A stretch of 64,000 nt of DNA, from the NCBI GenBank assembly GCA_024102815.1, contig JAGFJJ010000045.1, positions 1 to 64,000 on the forward strand. Reading direction: 5' to 3'. Made by a program: the position numbers and the translations under genes. This document shows positions 35,601 through 42,923 of the stretch, piece after piece (positions within the stretch are counted from its first letter, which is position 1; every line of letters begins with the position of its first letter). Source of the DNA: Phycisphaerae bacterium. GTDB taxonomy: Bacteria > Planctomycetota > Phycisphaerae > UBA1845. The notes beneath the pieces are model-generated. The model did not search any database, had not been told where the DNA came from, and was given only the letters and a program-made list of their open reading frames with translations.

Positions 35601-36672
35601 TTTCGCGCTGGATGACGTACAGATTGACATGGAGGGTATCGCTGCATCGGTGAAGGCGAAGTTCATTCCCACCATTCTCGATCCGGCCGCGGCGAATTTC
35701 CCCGGCACGCCGCTGACGCCGGCGCCGCTGCCCATCCCGCCGATCACCGACACGAGCGGTTTGCCGGCCAAGGGCATCACCGTGGGTGTCTCCGACGACG
35801 TGTTCAACCAGTTGCTCGCGACGCTGGTGAAGACGGGACAGCTCAAGACGGAATTCGTCGATCGTAAGGTGATCCAGAGCTTCCTGACGGAAGATTGCGA
35901 CACGCTGCCGGACACCTTCCCGTTGTTCCGGCGGGCGCGCTGCATCGGCCGGACCAACGTGGAAGTCGACGGGATCTGCGATACGGAATACCCGGCACCG
36001 ATTCTCGACGCCGGCAAGCGTACGGCGTGCAAGGACGAGCAGGAGAAGTACCGCCAGCGTCTGCTGATTCCGGGCACGGCCGTGCACATCATCGCGCGGC
36101 TGCTCAACCCGCCGAAGATCTTCATCGACGACGACCCGGCGACGCCCAATCGCGTCGAGTGCCTGTTCCGGTACGATCAGATCTCATTTGCGCTGATTGC
36201 CGACCGCGACGCGGACACGATGACGCTGAACGGATCGCCGGATACGGTCCCGGCGTGTCTGGGTCTTGATCCGTCGACGGTCACGGAATGCGCCCTGTGG
36301 CGATCGTGTTTGAACGTGGACGCGCGGATGTCGCTGGAGCGCGGCTCGTTCATGAAGCCGGACGGCAAGACCATTCCGAGCATTCTGATCGTGTTCGACT
36401 CGCTTTCCTACGATCTGAGCACGGGCGTGATCTGCGGCGGCGCCACGACCGAGCCGGACGACCTGGTTTCGGGTACGTTTGAACTGCCGCTCATGGACTT
36501 CCTGGCGGACAAGCTGCGGGAGAACACGCCGGAGCTCGCCACCGAGGGCCTGTCCTTCGGCGGGCACGCGACATTCTCCATCGACGCGGAGCTGATCTCC
36601 ATCAGCAACAGCAGTTCGGACTTCGCCGACTACCTGGCGATCACGGCCGACATCGCGCCGGAATCGCCGTAG
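32653..36672 (+). CDS. Giant secreted protein with MopE-type Cys/Asp repeats and possible TULIP-like domains
   Basis: 1339 residues. A long N-terminal signal peptide ends near residue 43 (VEARAQ). Residues about 44-370 carry MopE-type putative metal-binding repeats: DTDGDGYGSPGN, then ERCNGVDDNCAGGIDEGF, and two well-preserved units of about 83 residues starting CDGFDNNNNGEIDETFPN and CDGLDNNNNGQIDETFPN, each closing with DGIDNDCDG. The DxDxDG and CxxxDNDCDG motifs suggest Ca or Cu binding. Residues 370-750 look like immunoglobulin/cadherin-like beta domains. Near 757 (ISKQGLDDFFESFT) and 1044 (VGVSDDVFNQLLATLVKTGQL) there are repeated helix-entry motifs resembling bacterial TULIP/BPI-like lipid-binding modules; this is inference. 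A cluster of Cys (CCGSTGCGFFCTCARK) lies near residue 855. A terminator follows. Confidence 0.78.
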   Translation: MNTQAFRSAARSESRRGFSPSGLGRTLFLLGVLLSLGVGVEARAQCNDTDGDGYGSPGNSQCPNGSATDCNNNNPNIFPGATERCNGVDDNCAGGIDEGFTFNGLDIRDGSPTFGQLVNLPLGAECVLGEGICRAEGTVVCAGNGLSAICNATPGAPQTEGPATSPTCFDLLDNDCDGLIDHEQPVCQTQEFCDGFDNNNNGEIDETFPNLQQPCTAGVGLCARNGFFICAANGLSTVCHVSPGAPISEQDPGGPKCSDGIDNDCDGLTDLNDPDCITAEKCDGLDNNNNGQIDETFPNKGMPCTAGVGACQSPGTFVCKIDGTGTFCNASAKLGSPEGPVGPTCADGIDNDCDGAIDGNDASCAAADVRVTCSLGASICRDCTGWYTLNWTVTGAAPESEITAELLAIDADDNVVATLPVENGDVANLGAFTYSGDCITAKTVGGVHQVFAPVPLLRVHVRDPRTEAVAYCSITPYLDVIQPAGQTIAESAGDIIPVLAAIPLVDPSTLRVLVNGVDVITGIGLDPANDLPGGPYNGNVNINGTPVLVSELFVDVAPPGSPASNTVRMNLSGLGCGNHIVRVTGDLLPGSIQEPPAPWCHMDDLTDKGSAAGLQLDIFTPLEGEVTAGGPTNVTGEVCHGKPIAEVYVNGFFIDPLPGTVVTPGDPELGGGKYEFAFNVNLPQTDYRALLNGNPQVGSFVQGSNLLVVQAIDEDYVSTFEQREFAVGPVIEAVNLGSRGRGPLADDVIVNNAFTIGISKQGLDDFFESFTIVAREFIKDKLETQLNGYTKKQKVENIGCCDPTLDLTITQVDINENDFQVSVTPQQDQITVDITLPQYFFEMTLKGKCCGSTGCGFFCTCARKIDMKVRMRQEATKVSFVVTEDAVKNDAPVTVTFDPGLTQFELKLNDNNSASCGFTIFSILTLGIINLVELFIDAIIPNDFFKEIDVAEQIKELDGNFGDFNEFRFDNDEELPDKNIVLDFALDDVQIDMEGIAASVKAKFIPTILDPAAANFPGTPLTPAPLPIPPITDTSGLPAKGITVGVSDDVFNQLLATLVKTGQLKTEFVDRKVIQSFLTEDCDTLPDTFPLFRRARCIGRTNVEVDGICDTEYPAPILDAGKRTACKDEQEKYRQRLLIPGTAVHIIARLLNPPKIFIDDDPATPNRVECLFRYDQISFALIADRDADTMTLNGSPDTVPACLGLDPSTVTECALWRSCLNVDARMSLERGSFMKPDGKTIPSILIVFDSLSYDLSTGVICGGATTEPDDLVSGTFELPLMDFLADKLRENTPELATEGLSFGGHATFSIDAELISISNSSSDFADYLAITADIAPESP

Positions 36673-36698
36673 GGTCCTGGTTCCCATCCAGTCTCCAC

Positions 36699-36730
36699 AA
36701 CGGGCAGGCGGAAAACGCCTGCCCGTTTTC
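36699..36730 (+). terminator. Rho-independent terminator after the giant secreted protein
   Basis: AACGGGCAGGCG pairs with CGCCTGCCCGTT (12 bp) around loop GAAAA, followed by TT-C-GTT; the stem lies 27 bases after the stop codon. Confidence 0.85.
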
Positions 36731-36806
36731 GTTGAGTACGGCGAGCGCCACGCTGTGAATGGCGCGCCGCCCCTGCGACCATTTTGCCTCTTGACTTCAA
36801 TATTCA

Positions 36807-36825
36807 GATAGTAATTATTACCATC
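36807..36825. promoter_or_regulatory. Fur/PerR-type operator overlapping the fur promoter
   Basis: GATAGTAATTATTACCATC is a 19-base inverted repeat with eight of nine half-site positions pairing around a central T, the size and A/T-rich character of Fur-family boxes. It lies one base before the fur ATG and overlaps the likely -10 region of a promoter whose -35 is TTGACT (36791-36796). This implies autoregulation, and a leaderless or nearly leaderless fur transcript. Confidence 0.7.
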
Positions 36826-36826
36826 T

Positions 36827-37375
36827 ATGACGCGGGCGAGGACGATTGATCAATGCCTCGAGTCTTTCGAGCGGTCCTGCCGGGAGCAGGGAATCCGCCT
36901 CACGGCGCAGCGCCGGGTCATCTACGAGGCCGTGCTGCGCCGGGATGACCATCCCACTGCCGAGGAAGTCTACCGCGACGTCGCCCCGAGGCTTGCCGGC
37001 GTGTCACGGGCGACGGTGTATCGGGTTCTGGAGGCGCTCGTGCAACTCGGCGTCGTCACACGGGCATGCCATCCCGGGGGCGGGGCGCGGTTCGACGCCA
37101 ACATGGACCAGCACCATCACCTGGTCTGCCTCCAATGTGGAAGAGTAGCTGATATTCGCGACAAGTCGCTGGATCGCCTTTCGCTGCCGGACACGGGCTC
37201 CATGGGATTCACGGTTGTCGATCACCATGTGCAAATACGCGGGTTGTGCCGCGATTGTCAGGCGTCAGCGGTCGGGGGCGCCCGCGGCACAACCCCTTCA
37301 ATTTCTTCCGGCGCCGCAGGAACGCGGCCGAAGGGCTCGGGCCCAAAGAAGGACAAGCGGAAGAGAATATCGTGA
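36827..37375 (+). CDS. fur: Fur-family metalloregulator
   Basis: 182-residue DNA-binding repressor sensing iron or a related metal or peroxide. Winged-helix region with TAQRRVIYEAVLRRDDHPTAEEVY and GVSRATVYRVLEALVQLGVV; metal region with RFDANMDQHHHLVCLQCGRVADI and GLCRDC, giving two CxxC motifs for structural zinc and the His cluster for the regulatory site. The C-terminal 40 residues form a Gly/Ser/Lys-rich tail (PKGSGPKKDKRKR) longer than normal. Whether it is Fur, PerR or Zur cannot be decided by eye. A Fur-type box overlaps its own promoter, and an operon with a VIT1-like protein and a P1B-4 ATPase lies 1 kb downstream. Confidence 0.9.
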   Translation: MTRARTIDQCLESFERSCREQGIRLTAQRRVIYEAVLRRDDHPTAEEVYRDVAPRLAGVSRATVYRVLEALVQLGVVTRACHPGGGARFDANMDQHHHLVCLQCGRVADIRDKSLDRLSLPDTGSMGFTVVDHHVQIRGLCRDCQASAVGGARGTTPSISSGAAGTRPKGSGPKKDKRKRIS

Positions 37376-37428
37376 AACCGGCCCTGTTTCGCCGGGGATG
37401 GCCATTCCGTTGCATCACCCAGGGCCTG

Positions 37429-38160
37429 TCAGCGATCAGGGCGCGGCGGGATCGTGGGCGGCACGTCGCGAAGTAGTGCTTCCGCCTGTTCGAATGGGAT
37501 CAGGTAGTCGGATCGGCCAGTCGATTCGCGGATGGCTTCGATCGACCATGAATCGTCCAGGGTGAACGGTCCGATGCGTTCGCGCACGAGCCCGGTCAGG
37601 CATCCGCCGGTTCCCAACTGCACCCCGAGATCACGAATCAAAGCACGTACGTATGTGCCGCGCCCGCAGGCCATACTGAATTCGACCTCCGGCCAGTCCA
37701 GACGATGCAATTGGATCCAGTGGACTTGGGCCATTCGCGGGCGTAACTTGACGTTCTGCCCGCGGAGAGCGCGACGGTAGGCCGGGACGCCTCCGACTTT
37801 CACGGCGCTGATCGCCGGCGGCACCTGCTCAATCGTCCCCTCGAAAGTTCCCAGTCCACGGCGCACGTCCGCTTCGGCCGGGATGCCTGGCACATCAACG
37901 GGTATCAACGGTCGATCCGCGTCGAAGCTCTCGCTGGTGACGTCGAGTCGGGCCGTGGACCGGTATACCTTGGGTTGGTCCATGATGAGCTCGACCAGTC
38001 GCGTGGCCCGTCCCATGCACAGCAGGAGCACGCCCGAGGCCGCCGGATCGAGCGTTCCTCCGTGTCCGCTGCGCCGCTGTCCGGTGATGGATCGGACCCG
38101 ATACAGGGCCTTGGCGGAGCTGATGCCGGCGGGTTTGTTCAGGTTGATCAGTCCGTCCAC
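37429..38160 (-). CDS. truB: tRNA pseudouridine(55) synthase
   Basis: Converts U55 in the T-loop of tRNAs to pseudouridine. 243 residues. The catalytic Asp lies in GHGGTLDPAASGVLLLCMGRATRL; further signatures are GLINLNKPAGISS at the start, VYRSTARLDVTSESFD, and the RGTYVRALIRDLG motif. The C-terminal PUA domain is short or missing, as in many bacterial forms. It is convergent with fur and divergent from fmdB; the 155-base upstream gap contains an inverted repeat CCGCTCC/GGAGCGG and a TATACT. Confidence 0.95.
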   Translation of the reverse strand: MDGLINLNKPAGISSAKALYRVRSITGQRRSGHGGTLDPAASGVLLLCMGRATRLVELIMDQPKVYRSTARLDVTSESFDADRPLIPVDVPGIPAEADVRRGLGTFEGTIEQVPPAISAVKVGGVPAYRRALRGQNVKLRPRMAQVHWIQLHRLDWPEVEFSMACGRGTYVRALIRDLGVQLGTGGCLTGLVRERIGPFTLDDSWSIEAIRESTGRSDYLIPFEQAEALLRDVPPTIPPRPDR

Positions 38161-38315
38161 TTGTCGTTCTCTGTCGATGTTCTGCCCCGGCCAACCGCTC
38201 CGCGTTGCGGGTTGGAGCGGGCACTCCTATACTTGCGCCGGCGGCGCGAGGGGTCCGCACCCGGGTCGCCGAACGGGATCGAGCCGAGTTTAGCCAGTTT
38301 CTCCGAGGCTGACAC

Positions 38316-38549
38316 ATGCCGATTTACGAGTACCGCTGTCCGTCCTGCCATCACCTTTTCGAGGAGCTGGTACGCTCCGCGTCAGGGGGCGATTCCGTCA
38401 AATGCCCCAAGTGTGGCAAATCGCGCGTCGAGCGTCGCTTGAGCGTGTTCTCGGCACGCGAGGCTTCGCCGAAGCCGTCGTCGCACGCCCCGATGGGCGG
38501 CGGATGCTGCCACTGTTGCGATCCGCATGGTTCTTGCGGATTGTCCTGA
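38316..38549 (+). CDS. FmdB-type zinc ribbon protein
   Basis: 77 residues. The zinc ribbon is [19 protein letters not shown] followed by [18 protein letters not shown], with two CxxC knuckles, as in the FmdB/CxxC-CxxC-SSSS family of putative regulatory proteins. The C-terminus has extra Cys and His ([15 protein letters not shown]) that could bind another metal. First gene of an operon containing metal-transport proteins. Function unproven in this family. Confidence 0.88.
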   Translation: MPIYEYRCPSCHHLFEELVRSASGGDSVKCPKCGKSRVERRLSVFSAREASPKPSSHAPMGGGCCHCCDPHGSCGLS

Positions 38550-38570
38550 CCCATCCCCTGGAGTCTCGTT

Positions 38571-39065
38571 TTGCCGTCACCGCCTCCGTCGGACCTGCTG
38601 CGAGCCCCATTGGCCGGGATCCTGAGCTGGGCGCTTCCCGGCCTGGGACACCTGTACATCGGGGAGCGCAAACGCGGGTTGATCTTGATGATTGCCATCG
38701 CCGCGACCTTTTGGACGGGAGTGGCGGTGGGGGGCGCGGCCTCGACGGTTGATCCGCAGGCGCGGCGCCTGTGGTTCGTGGCCCAGATCATGAGCGGCGG
38801 GCACGCCTTGGGCGCGTTGGGGCTGCATGACCTCATCCTGCGTCGGGCGGAGCGCTCGGGCATGTTCGACGTGCATCATCGCCCGCGCGATCTTTCCGCG
38901 TACTTCGGGCACTGGATGTCCATCGACGTCGGCGTGCACTACACCGGTATAGCCGGGCTGCTCAACCTTCTGGTGATTCTCGATGCAATCGCCCGGGCTG
39001 ATCCCGCGGCGGCACAGCGCCGCGCGGCAGCCGGCGCCTCGACGATGGGAGCACGAGGTCCGTGA
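38571..39065 (+). CDS. Integral membrane protein with TM2-like N-terminus
   Basis: 164 residues. Starts LLRAPLAGILSWALPGLGHLYIGERKRGLILMI, a pattern shared with TM2/DUF6677-type membrane proteins (GLG-x-x-Y-x-G). Three to four membrane segments follow, and a soluble Ala-rich tail. The start is TTG with GGAG nine bases upstream. The stop overlaps the next start as GTGA, so the following membrane protein is coupled to it. Function unknown; family assignment tentative. Confidence 0.72.
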   Translation: MPSPPPSDLLRAPLAGILSWALPGLGHLYIGERKRGLILMIAIAATFWTGVAVGGAASTVDPQARRLWFVAQIMSGGHALGALGLHDLILRRAERSGMFDVHHRPRDLSAYFGHWMSIDVGVHYTGIAGLLNLLVILDAIARADPAAAQRRAAAGASTMGARGP

Positions 39066-39289
39066 TTCACGTGCTTGCCGCATTATTCACAACGGGCATC
39101 GAGCTTCGCGGGTATCGCCTGCTCCTGCTCTTTCCGCTCTGCCTGAGCATCGCGATCGTCTACAAGACGACGCGCTGCGAGGATCTGCGGGAGGTCCCGG
39201 CCGCGGCGGGCGTTCTGTGGATCACCATCGTCGCGGGCATGTTCGCGATTGGGCTTGCGTTGTGGCTGCTCTCCATGATCATGATCTGA
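39062..39289 (+). CDS. Small two- to three-helix membrane protein
   Basis: 75 residues, almost wholly hydrophobic: IELRGYRLLLLFPLCLSIAIVYKTTRC, then VLWITIVAGMFAIGLALWLLSMIMI. It starts at a GTG that overlaps the previous stop (GTGA). Small coupled membrane proteins of this type often act as subunits of the preceding membrane protein. No family is recognised. Confidence 0.65.
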   Translation: MIHVLAALFTTGIELRGYRLLLLFPLCLSIAIVYKTTRCEDLREVPAAAGVLWITIVAGMFAIGLALWLLSMIMI

Positions 39290-39326
39290 CGCGGCCGAGG
39301 ACGAAAGCCGCAGTTCGCGGCCCGCG

Positions 39327-40196
39327 TTGGACGATAGATCGTTCGTGAACGCACCCGATTTCCATCTCACCGACCAATCCACCAGACCCGATTCCGATCC
39401 TGCTGCGGCGGGTGGGGAGGCCGGAACGGCAGGTGCCGTGAGCGATGCCGCCGATCACATCGTCGAGGCGCGGCGGAAGGCGCGGGAGGTGCTCGGTGGC
39501 GAGGCCAATCTCTCCGAGAGCGATGACTGGCGACGCGTACTGGTCAGCGCACGCGACGCGGTCATCCTGCTATGGCTCGTGTGGGTGGCGCTGCTGGGAT
39601 TCGGGCACGCCGTGCTGGCCCCCTGGATTCTGGTGGCGCTCTCGTTCGGGATCGCCCTGGTGACGGCCGTTTCGCTGGCGCGATCGACCTACCTTCGCGT
39701 GCAGTACTTCGTATCCGAGCTGGAGCGGGAGCGTCGCGAAATCCGCGAGCGCTTCGACCACGAGGTCGACGAGGTTCGCGCCCTGTACGCCGCAAAGGGT
39801 TTTCGCGAGCCACTGCTTAGTCAGGTCGTGGAGACGCTCTCGGCCGACGACGACCGCCTCCTCAAAGTGATGATGGAGGAAGAGCTCGGTCTCTCCATGC
39901 ACCACATCCAGCATCCGCTGATTGTCGGGGCGATGAACTTCGGCTCGACGCTCGCGGCCGGGCTGCTGCTGTCGCTCCCCCTGGTCTGGCTCACCGAGCA
40001 TGATTCGCAATGGTGGATGCCGATCGGCGGGTTGGCCCTGCTGCTGGTTCTCGCCGTGCTTTCCGCGTGGGCGACGCGGCGCGGCGTGGTCGAGTTCGCC
40101 GCGGCGAGCATTCTGCTCTCGGGTGTCAGCGGCGGAATCGTCTACTTGCTGACGAGCTGGTTCGCGGAAATTGCGGGAGTCGCGGGCAATGGGTGA
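39327..40196 (+). CDS. VIT1/CCC1-type putative iron/manganese transporter
   Basis: 289 residues. After a soluble Asp/Ala-rich N-terminus there is one helix pair (AVILLWLVWVALLGFGHAVLAPWILVALSFGIALVTAV), then the VIT1-type central segment EVRALYAAKGFREPLLSQVVETLSADDDRLLKVMMEEELGL, whose Glu residues form the metal-binding region in the family, followed by three to four helices. VIT1/CCC1 proteins move Fe(II) or Mn(II) across membranes. The order differs from canonical VIT1, where the first helices bear GAAD-type motifs, so substrate assignment is provisional. The TTG start is uncertain; a GTG six codons in is an alternative. It overlaps the P1B ATPase gene by eight bases. Confidence 0.72.
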   Translation: MDDRSFVNAPDFHLTDQSTRPDSDPAAAGGEAGTAGAVSDAADHIVEARRKAREVLGGEANLSESDDWRRVLVSARDAVILLWLVWVALLGFGHAVLAPWILVALSFGIALVTAVSLARSTYLRVQYFVSELERERREIRERFDHEVDEVRALYAAKGFREPLLSQVVETLSADDDRLLKVMMEEELGLSMHHIQHPLIVGAMNFGSTLAAGLLLSLPLVWLTEHDSQWWMPIGGLALLLVLAVLSAWATRRGVVEFAAASILLSGVSGGIVYLLTSWFAEIAGVAGNG

Positions 40197-42252
40197 TCGT
40201 GCGACAACCATGCGACGCCATCCGACGTTCGAAGCCTCGCGGGAGGTCTTCAACCCCATTCTCTCGGACGAGCCGGTACTCGATGCCGATGGCGCGGCCG
40301 TCAATGTTTTCTACACGCCGTTCGCACAACGGATCGAGAACAATCTGGAACTGATCATCGCGGTCGGCGCGGGTCTGAGCCTGGCCACAGCGTGGATCGT
40401 GAGCCTGGCGGGCGGGCCGGAATCCCTCCGCGTGCTGTTCGTTCTGCTGGCGTTTGCCATCGCCGGCGTCCCCGCGCTGGCGGAAGTCTGGGATAAGCTC
40501 AAGCAACTTACCATCGACATCGATGCGCTCATGCTCCTGGGAGCGTGCCTTGCGGCCTACATCGGGAGCCCCTTTGAGGGCGCGTTGCTGCTCTTCCTTT
40601 TCGCACTCTCCGGCGGGTTGGAGAGCTTTGCGCTTCGGAGAACGCAGCGGGCGATCGTCTCCCTGCGAGATCTGGCCCCGCGATTCGCGACCGTCCTGGA
40701 AGCATCGGGACCGCGGCGCGTACCGCTCCGCCAGGTGAGCGTGGGGGATCGCGTGCTGGTCCGTCCCGGCGAGAAAGTCCCCGTGGACGGCGAAGTCGTT
40801 GCCGGAGCGTCGTCGGTGAACGAAGCGGCAATCACGGGCGAGTCCGTTCCCCGAGACTGCGGGCCGGGCGATCAGGTCTTCGCCGGCACGCAAAATCTCG
40901 ACGGGCGGCTGGAAGTCCGCACGGTCAAGCTCGCCGCCGATTCGACCCTCTCACGGGTGGTGCAACTGGTGACAGAAGCGCGTCACCAGCCCGCCACGGC
41001 GCAGCGGCTCATCGATCGCATCGGACCCACATACTCCATGGCGGTGATCGTCACCGCGGTCGTGGTGGGGCTGGCGGGTCGATTCATCTTTCAGCTCGAG
41101 GGCAACGAGGCCGTGCGGCGGGGCATCGCCCTGCTCATCGTCGCCAGTCCGTGCGCGCTGATCATCGCCACGCCGGTGGCCTATCTGGCCGCGACGGCGG
41201 CGGCCGCGCGGCGCGGCGTGCTCATCAAGGGCGGCGCCTTTCTCGAAGCGGTCGCTCGCTCGCGGATGTTCGCCTTCGACAAGACCGGCACGCTCACCAC
41301 CGGACGCATTCGCCTTGCCGCGGTGGAAGTCGATGATGGACTTTCGGAAGGTGATGTGCTCCGCCTGGCCGGGGCAATCGAATCCACAAGCACGCACCCG
41401 TTGGCGGTCGCCGTGGCCGACGCCATGCGCGAGCGGCGTATCGAAGCGCCAATAGTCGAGGAGTATTCGTCGATCCCCGGCGAAGGTGCAGAGGGCAAGG
41501 TCGAAGGGAAACGCGTCTGGATTGGGCGTCCCGAGCGGGTGATGGAGCGGATGGCGGGCGCCGCAACATCGCAGGAGTCGCGTGCGGATCGACCAACGAG
41601 CCCGGCCGCACAAGACCTGATTCGACGCGTCGAATCGCTTCGCCGCCAGGGCCGAACCGTTTCGGCCGTGGCGATCGACGACCGCGTCGCGCTGTTGGGC
41701 TTTGAAGATACGGTTCGCGACGGGTCCGCGCGATGCCTGGCGGGGCTTCGCGAGCAGGGCGTGTCCCGCGTGGAGATGCTCACCGGCGATCATGCTATCG
41801 TGGCCGAGCGCGTTTCGCAGTCGCTGCAACTGGATGGCTTCGCCGCGGCGCTCTCCCCCGAGGACAAGGTTACCGAAGCGCGGCGACTGCGCGAGTCGCA
41901 CGGCTCGCTGGTACTCGTTGGCGACGGCGTGAACGACGCCCCTGCACTGGCTCAGGCGGATGTCGGTGTCGCGCTCGGGGCTCGCGGAGCGGAGATTGCT
42001 CTGGAAGCGGCCGACATCGTTCTCATGGGCGACGACATCGAAGCCGTGGCCTGGCTGCACCGCCACGCCCGCCGCACGGCCGGTATCGTCGCGCAAAATC
42101 TCACGCTGGCGATTGCCGTAATCACCACATTGAGCGTATTCGCCGTGCTGGGCGGCATCCCGTTACCGCTGGCGGTCATCGGTCACGAAGGCAGTACGGT
42201 GGTCGTGGCGCTGAACGCCCTCCGCCTCCTCCGCGCCCCGGCAGATTCGTAG
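40189..42252 (+). CDS. P1B-4-type metal-transporting ATPase
   Basis: 687-residue ATPase expected to export divalent metal. The metal-site helix has SPC (about residue 320, in IVASPCALIIATPVAYLA) rather than CPC, and a HEGST near the C-terminus (about 665), the pair that defines P1B-4 (Co/Zn/Fe type). TGES, DKTGTLTTG (phosphorylated Asp about 364), the nucleotide-binding HP dipeptide (STSTHPLAVAVADAM) and GDGVNDAPALAQA are intact. There is no N-terminal heavy-metal-binding domain. P1B-4 pumps regulated by PerR or Fur (PfeT, FrvA) export Fe(II). Coupled to the VIT1-like gene. Confidence 0.9.
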   Translation: MGDRATTMRRHPTFEASREVFNPILSDEPVLDADGAAVNVFYTPFAQRIENNLELIIAVGAGLSLATAWIVSLAGGPESLRVLFVLLAFAIAGVPALAEVWDKLKQLTIDIDALMLLGACLAAYIGSPFEGALLLFLFALSGGLESFALRRTQRAIVSLRDLAPRFATVLEASGPRRVPLRQVSVGDRVLVRPGEKVPVDGEVVAGASSVNEAAITGESVPRDCGPGDQVFAGTQNLDGRLEVRTVKLAADSTLSRVVQLVTEARHQPATAQRLIDRIGPTYSMAVIVTAVVVGLAGRFIFQLEGNEAVRRGIALLIVASPCALIIATPVAYLAATAAAARRGVLIKGGAFLEAVARSRMFAFDKTGTLTTGRIRLAAVEVDDGLSEGDVLRLAGAIESTSTHPLAVAVADAMRERRIEAPIVEEYSSIPGEGAEGKVEGKRVWIGRPERVMERMAGAATSQESRADRPTSPAAQDLIRRVESLRRQGRTVSAVAIDDRVALLGFEDTVRDGSARCLAGLREQGVSRVEMLTGDHAIVAERVSQSLQLDGFAAALSPEDKVTEARRLRESHGSLVLVGDGVNDAPALAQADVGVALGARGAEIALEAADIVLMGDDIEAVAWLHRHARRTAGIVAQNLTLAIAVITTLSVFAVLGGIPLPLAVIGHEGSTVVVALNALRLLRAPADS

Positions 42253-42264
42253 GGCATTGCGGTT

Positions 42265-42284
42265 CGCGTGTCGCGAGACACGCG
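42265..42284 (+). terminator. GNRA-loop hairpin after the ATPase operon
   Basis: CGCGTGTC and GACACGCG form a perfect 8-bp stem with a GCGA tetraloop 12 bases after the ATPase stop; no T-run follows. Between it and ruvX a second perfect hairpin CGAGGGC/GCCCTCG with a TTCG loop (42385-42402) stands near the convergent 3' end. These may end transcription of either strand. Confidence 0.4.
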
Positions 42285-42435
42285 CTTCGCATGCCTTCAC
42301 CATTCGCCAATCGCTCAGATATGTCCGGATGACCGCATGGAGCAGCGCTGGGTGTGCCTTCCGACGCACCACAATGCTGCGAGCCGAGGGCTTCGGCCCT
42401 CGCGGACGTGGCACGCGCGACTCGCCTGTTGCGAC

Positions 42436-42852
42436 TCACGCGGACGAATCCAGAAACTCCTGCAACATCACCTGTGCCGCGACGGCGTCGAGACGGGACT
42501 TCTTCCGCTTGCGGGTGAGTTCCGCCGGGATGAGCTTCTCCCCGGCCGTGTGCGAGCTGAGACGCTCATCAAAGTAGTGAACCGGCTTGCCCGACGCCTT
42601 CGCCAGGGCATCGCCGAACGCCCGCGTGACCTTGGCCTGCGGACCCTCCGAGTCGTCCATGTTCAGGGGCAATCCCAGTACGAAGGCATCGGCAGCATAG
42701 TCGGCGGCAACGCGCAGAATCGCGGCGATACGCTCGTCGCGCAACGCGACGTTGTCGATGGTCTCCACCGGCGACGCCAGGCGAACGACGTCATCGCCCA
42801 CTGCCAGGCCGATGCGCTTCTCGCCGTAGTCGATGCCAAGGTAACGGGTCAT
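42436..42852 (-). CDS. ruvX: Putative pre-16S rRNA nuclease / Holliday-junction resolvase family (YqgF/RuvX)
   Basis: 138 residues, RNase H-like fold. RYLGIDYGEKRIGLAVGD carries the first acidic residue; VLGLPLNMDDSEGP, VHYFDERLSSHTA and SRLDAVAAQVMLQEFLD are the remaining family motifs. YqgF proteins process the 5' end of 16S rRNA and were long annotated as Holliday-junction resolvases. It is the last gene of a minus-strand run uvrD-manC-ruvX; a three-unit 7-bp repeat lies in the gap to manC. Confidence 0.93.
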   Translation of the reverse strand: MTRYLGIDYGEKRIGLAVGDDVVRLASPVETIDNVALRDERIAAILRVAADYAADAFVLGLPLNMDDSEGPQAKVTRAFGDALAKASGKPVHYFDERLSSHTAGEKLIPAELTRKRKKSRLDAVAAQVMLQEFLDSSA

Positions 42853-42898
42853 GGGTTGCGGAATGGCGCGGGCATAGCAGCGGACGCCCGATGTTTCT

Positions 42899-42919
42899 AT
42901 TGCCTGTTGCCCATTGCCT
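42899..42919. repeat. 7-bp tandem repeat (TATTGCC type), three units
   Basis: TATTGCC, TGTTGCC and CATTGCC follow each other without gaps between manC and ruvX. The same 7-mer array occurs twice upstream of acpS. See the findings for the link to the purL insertion. Confidence 0.7.
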
Positions 42920-42923
42920 GAAC

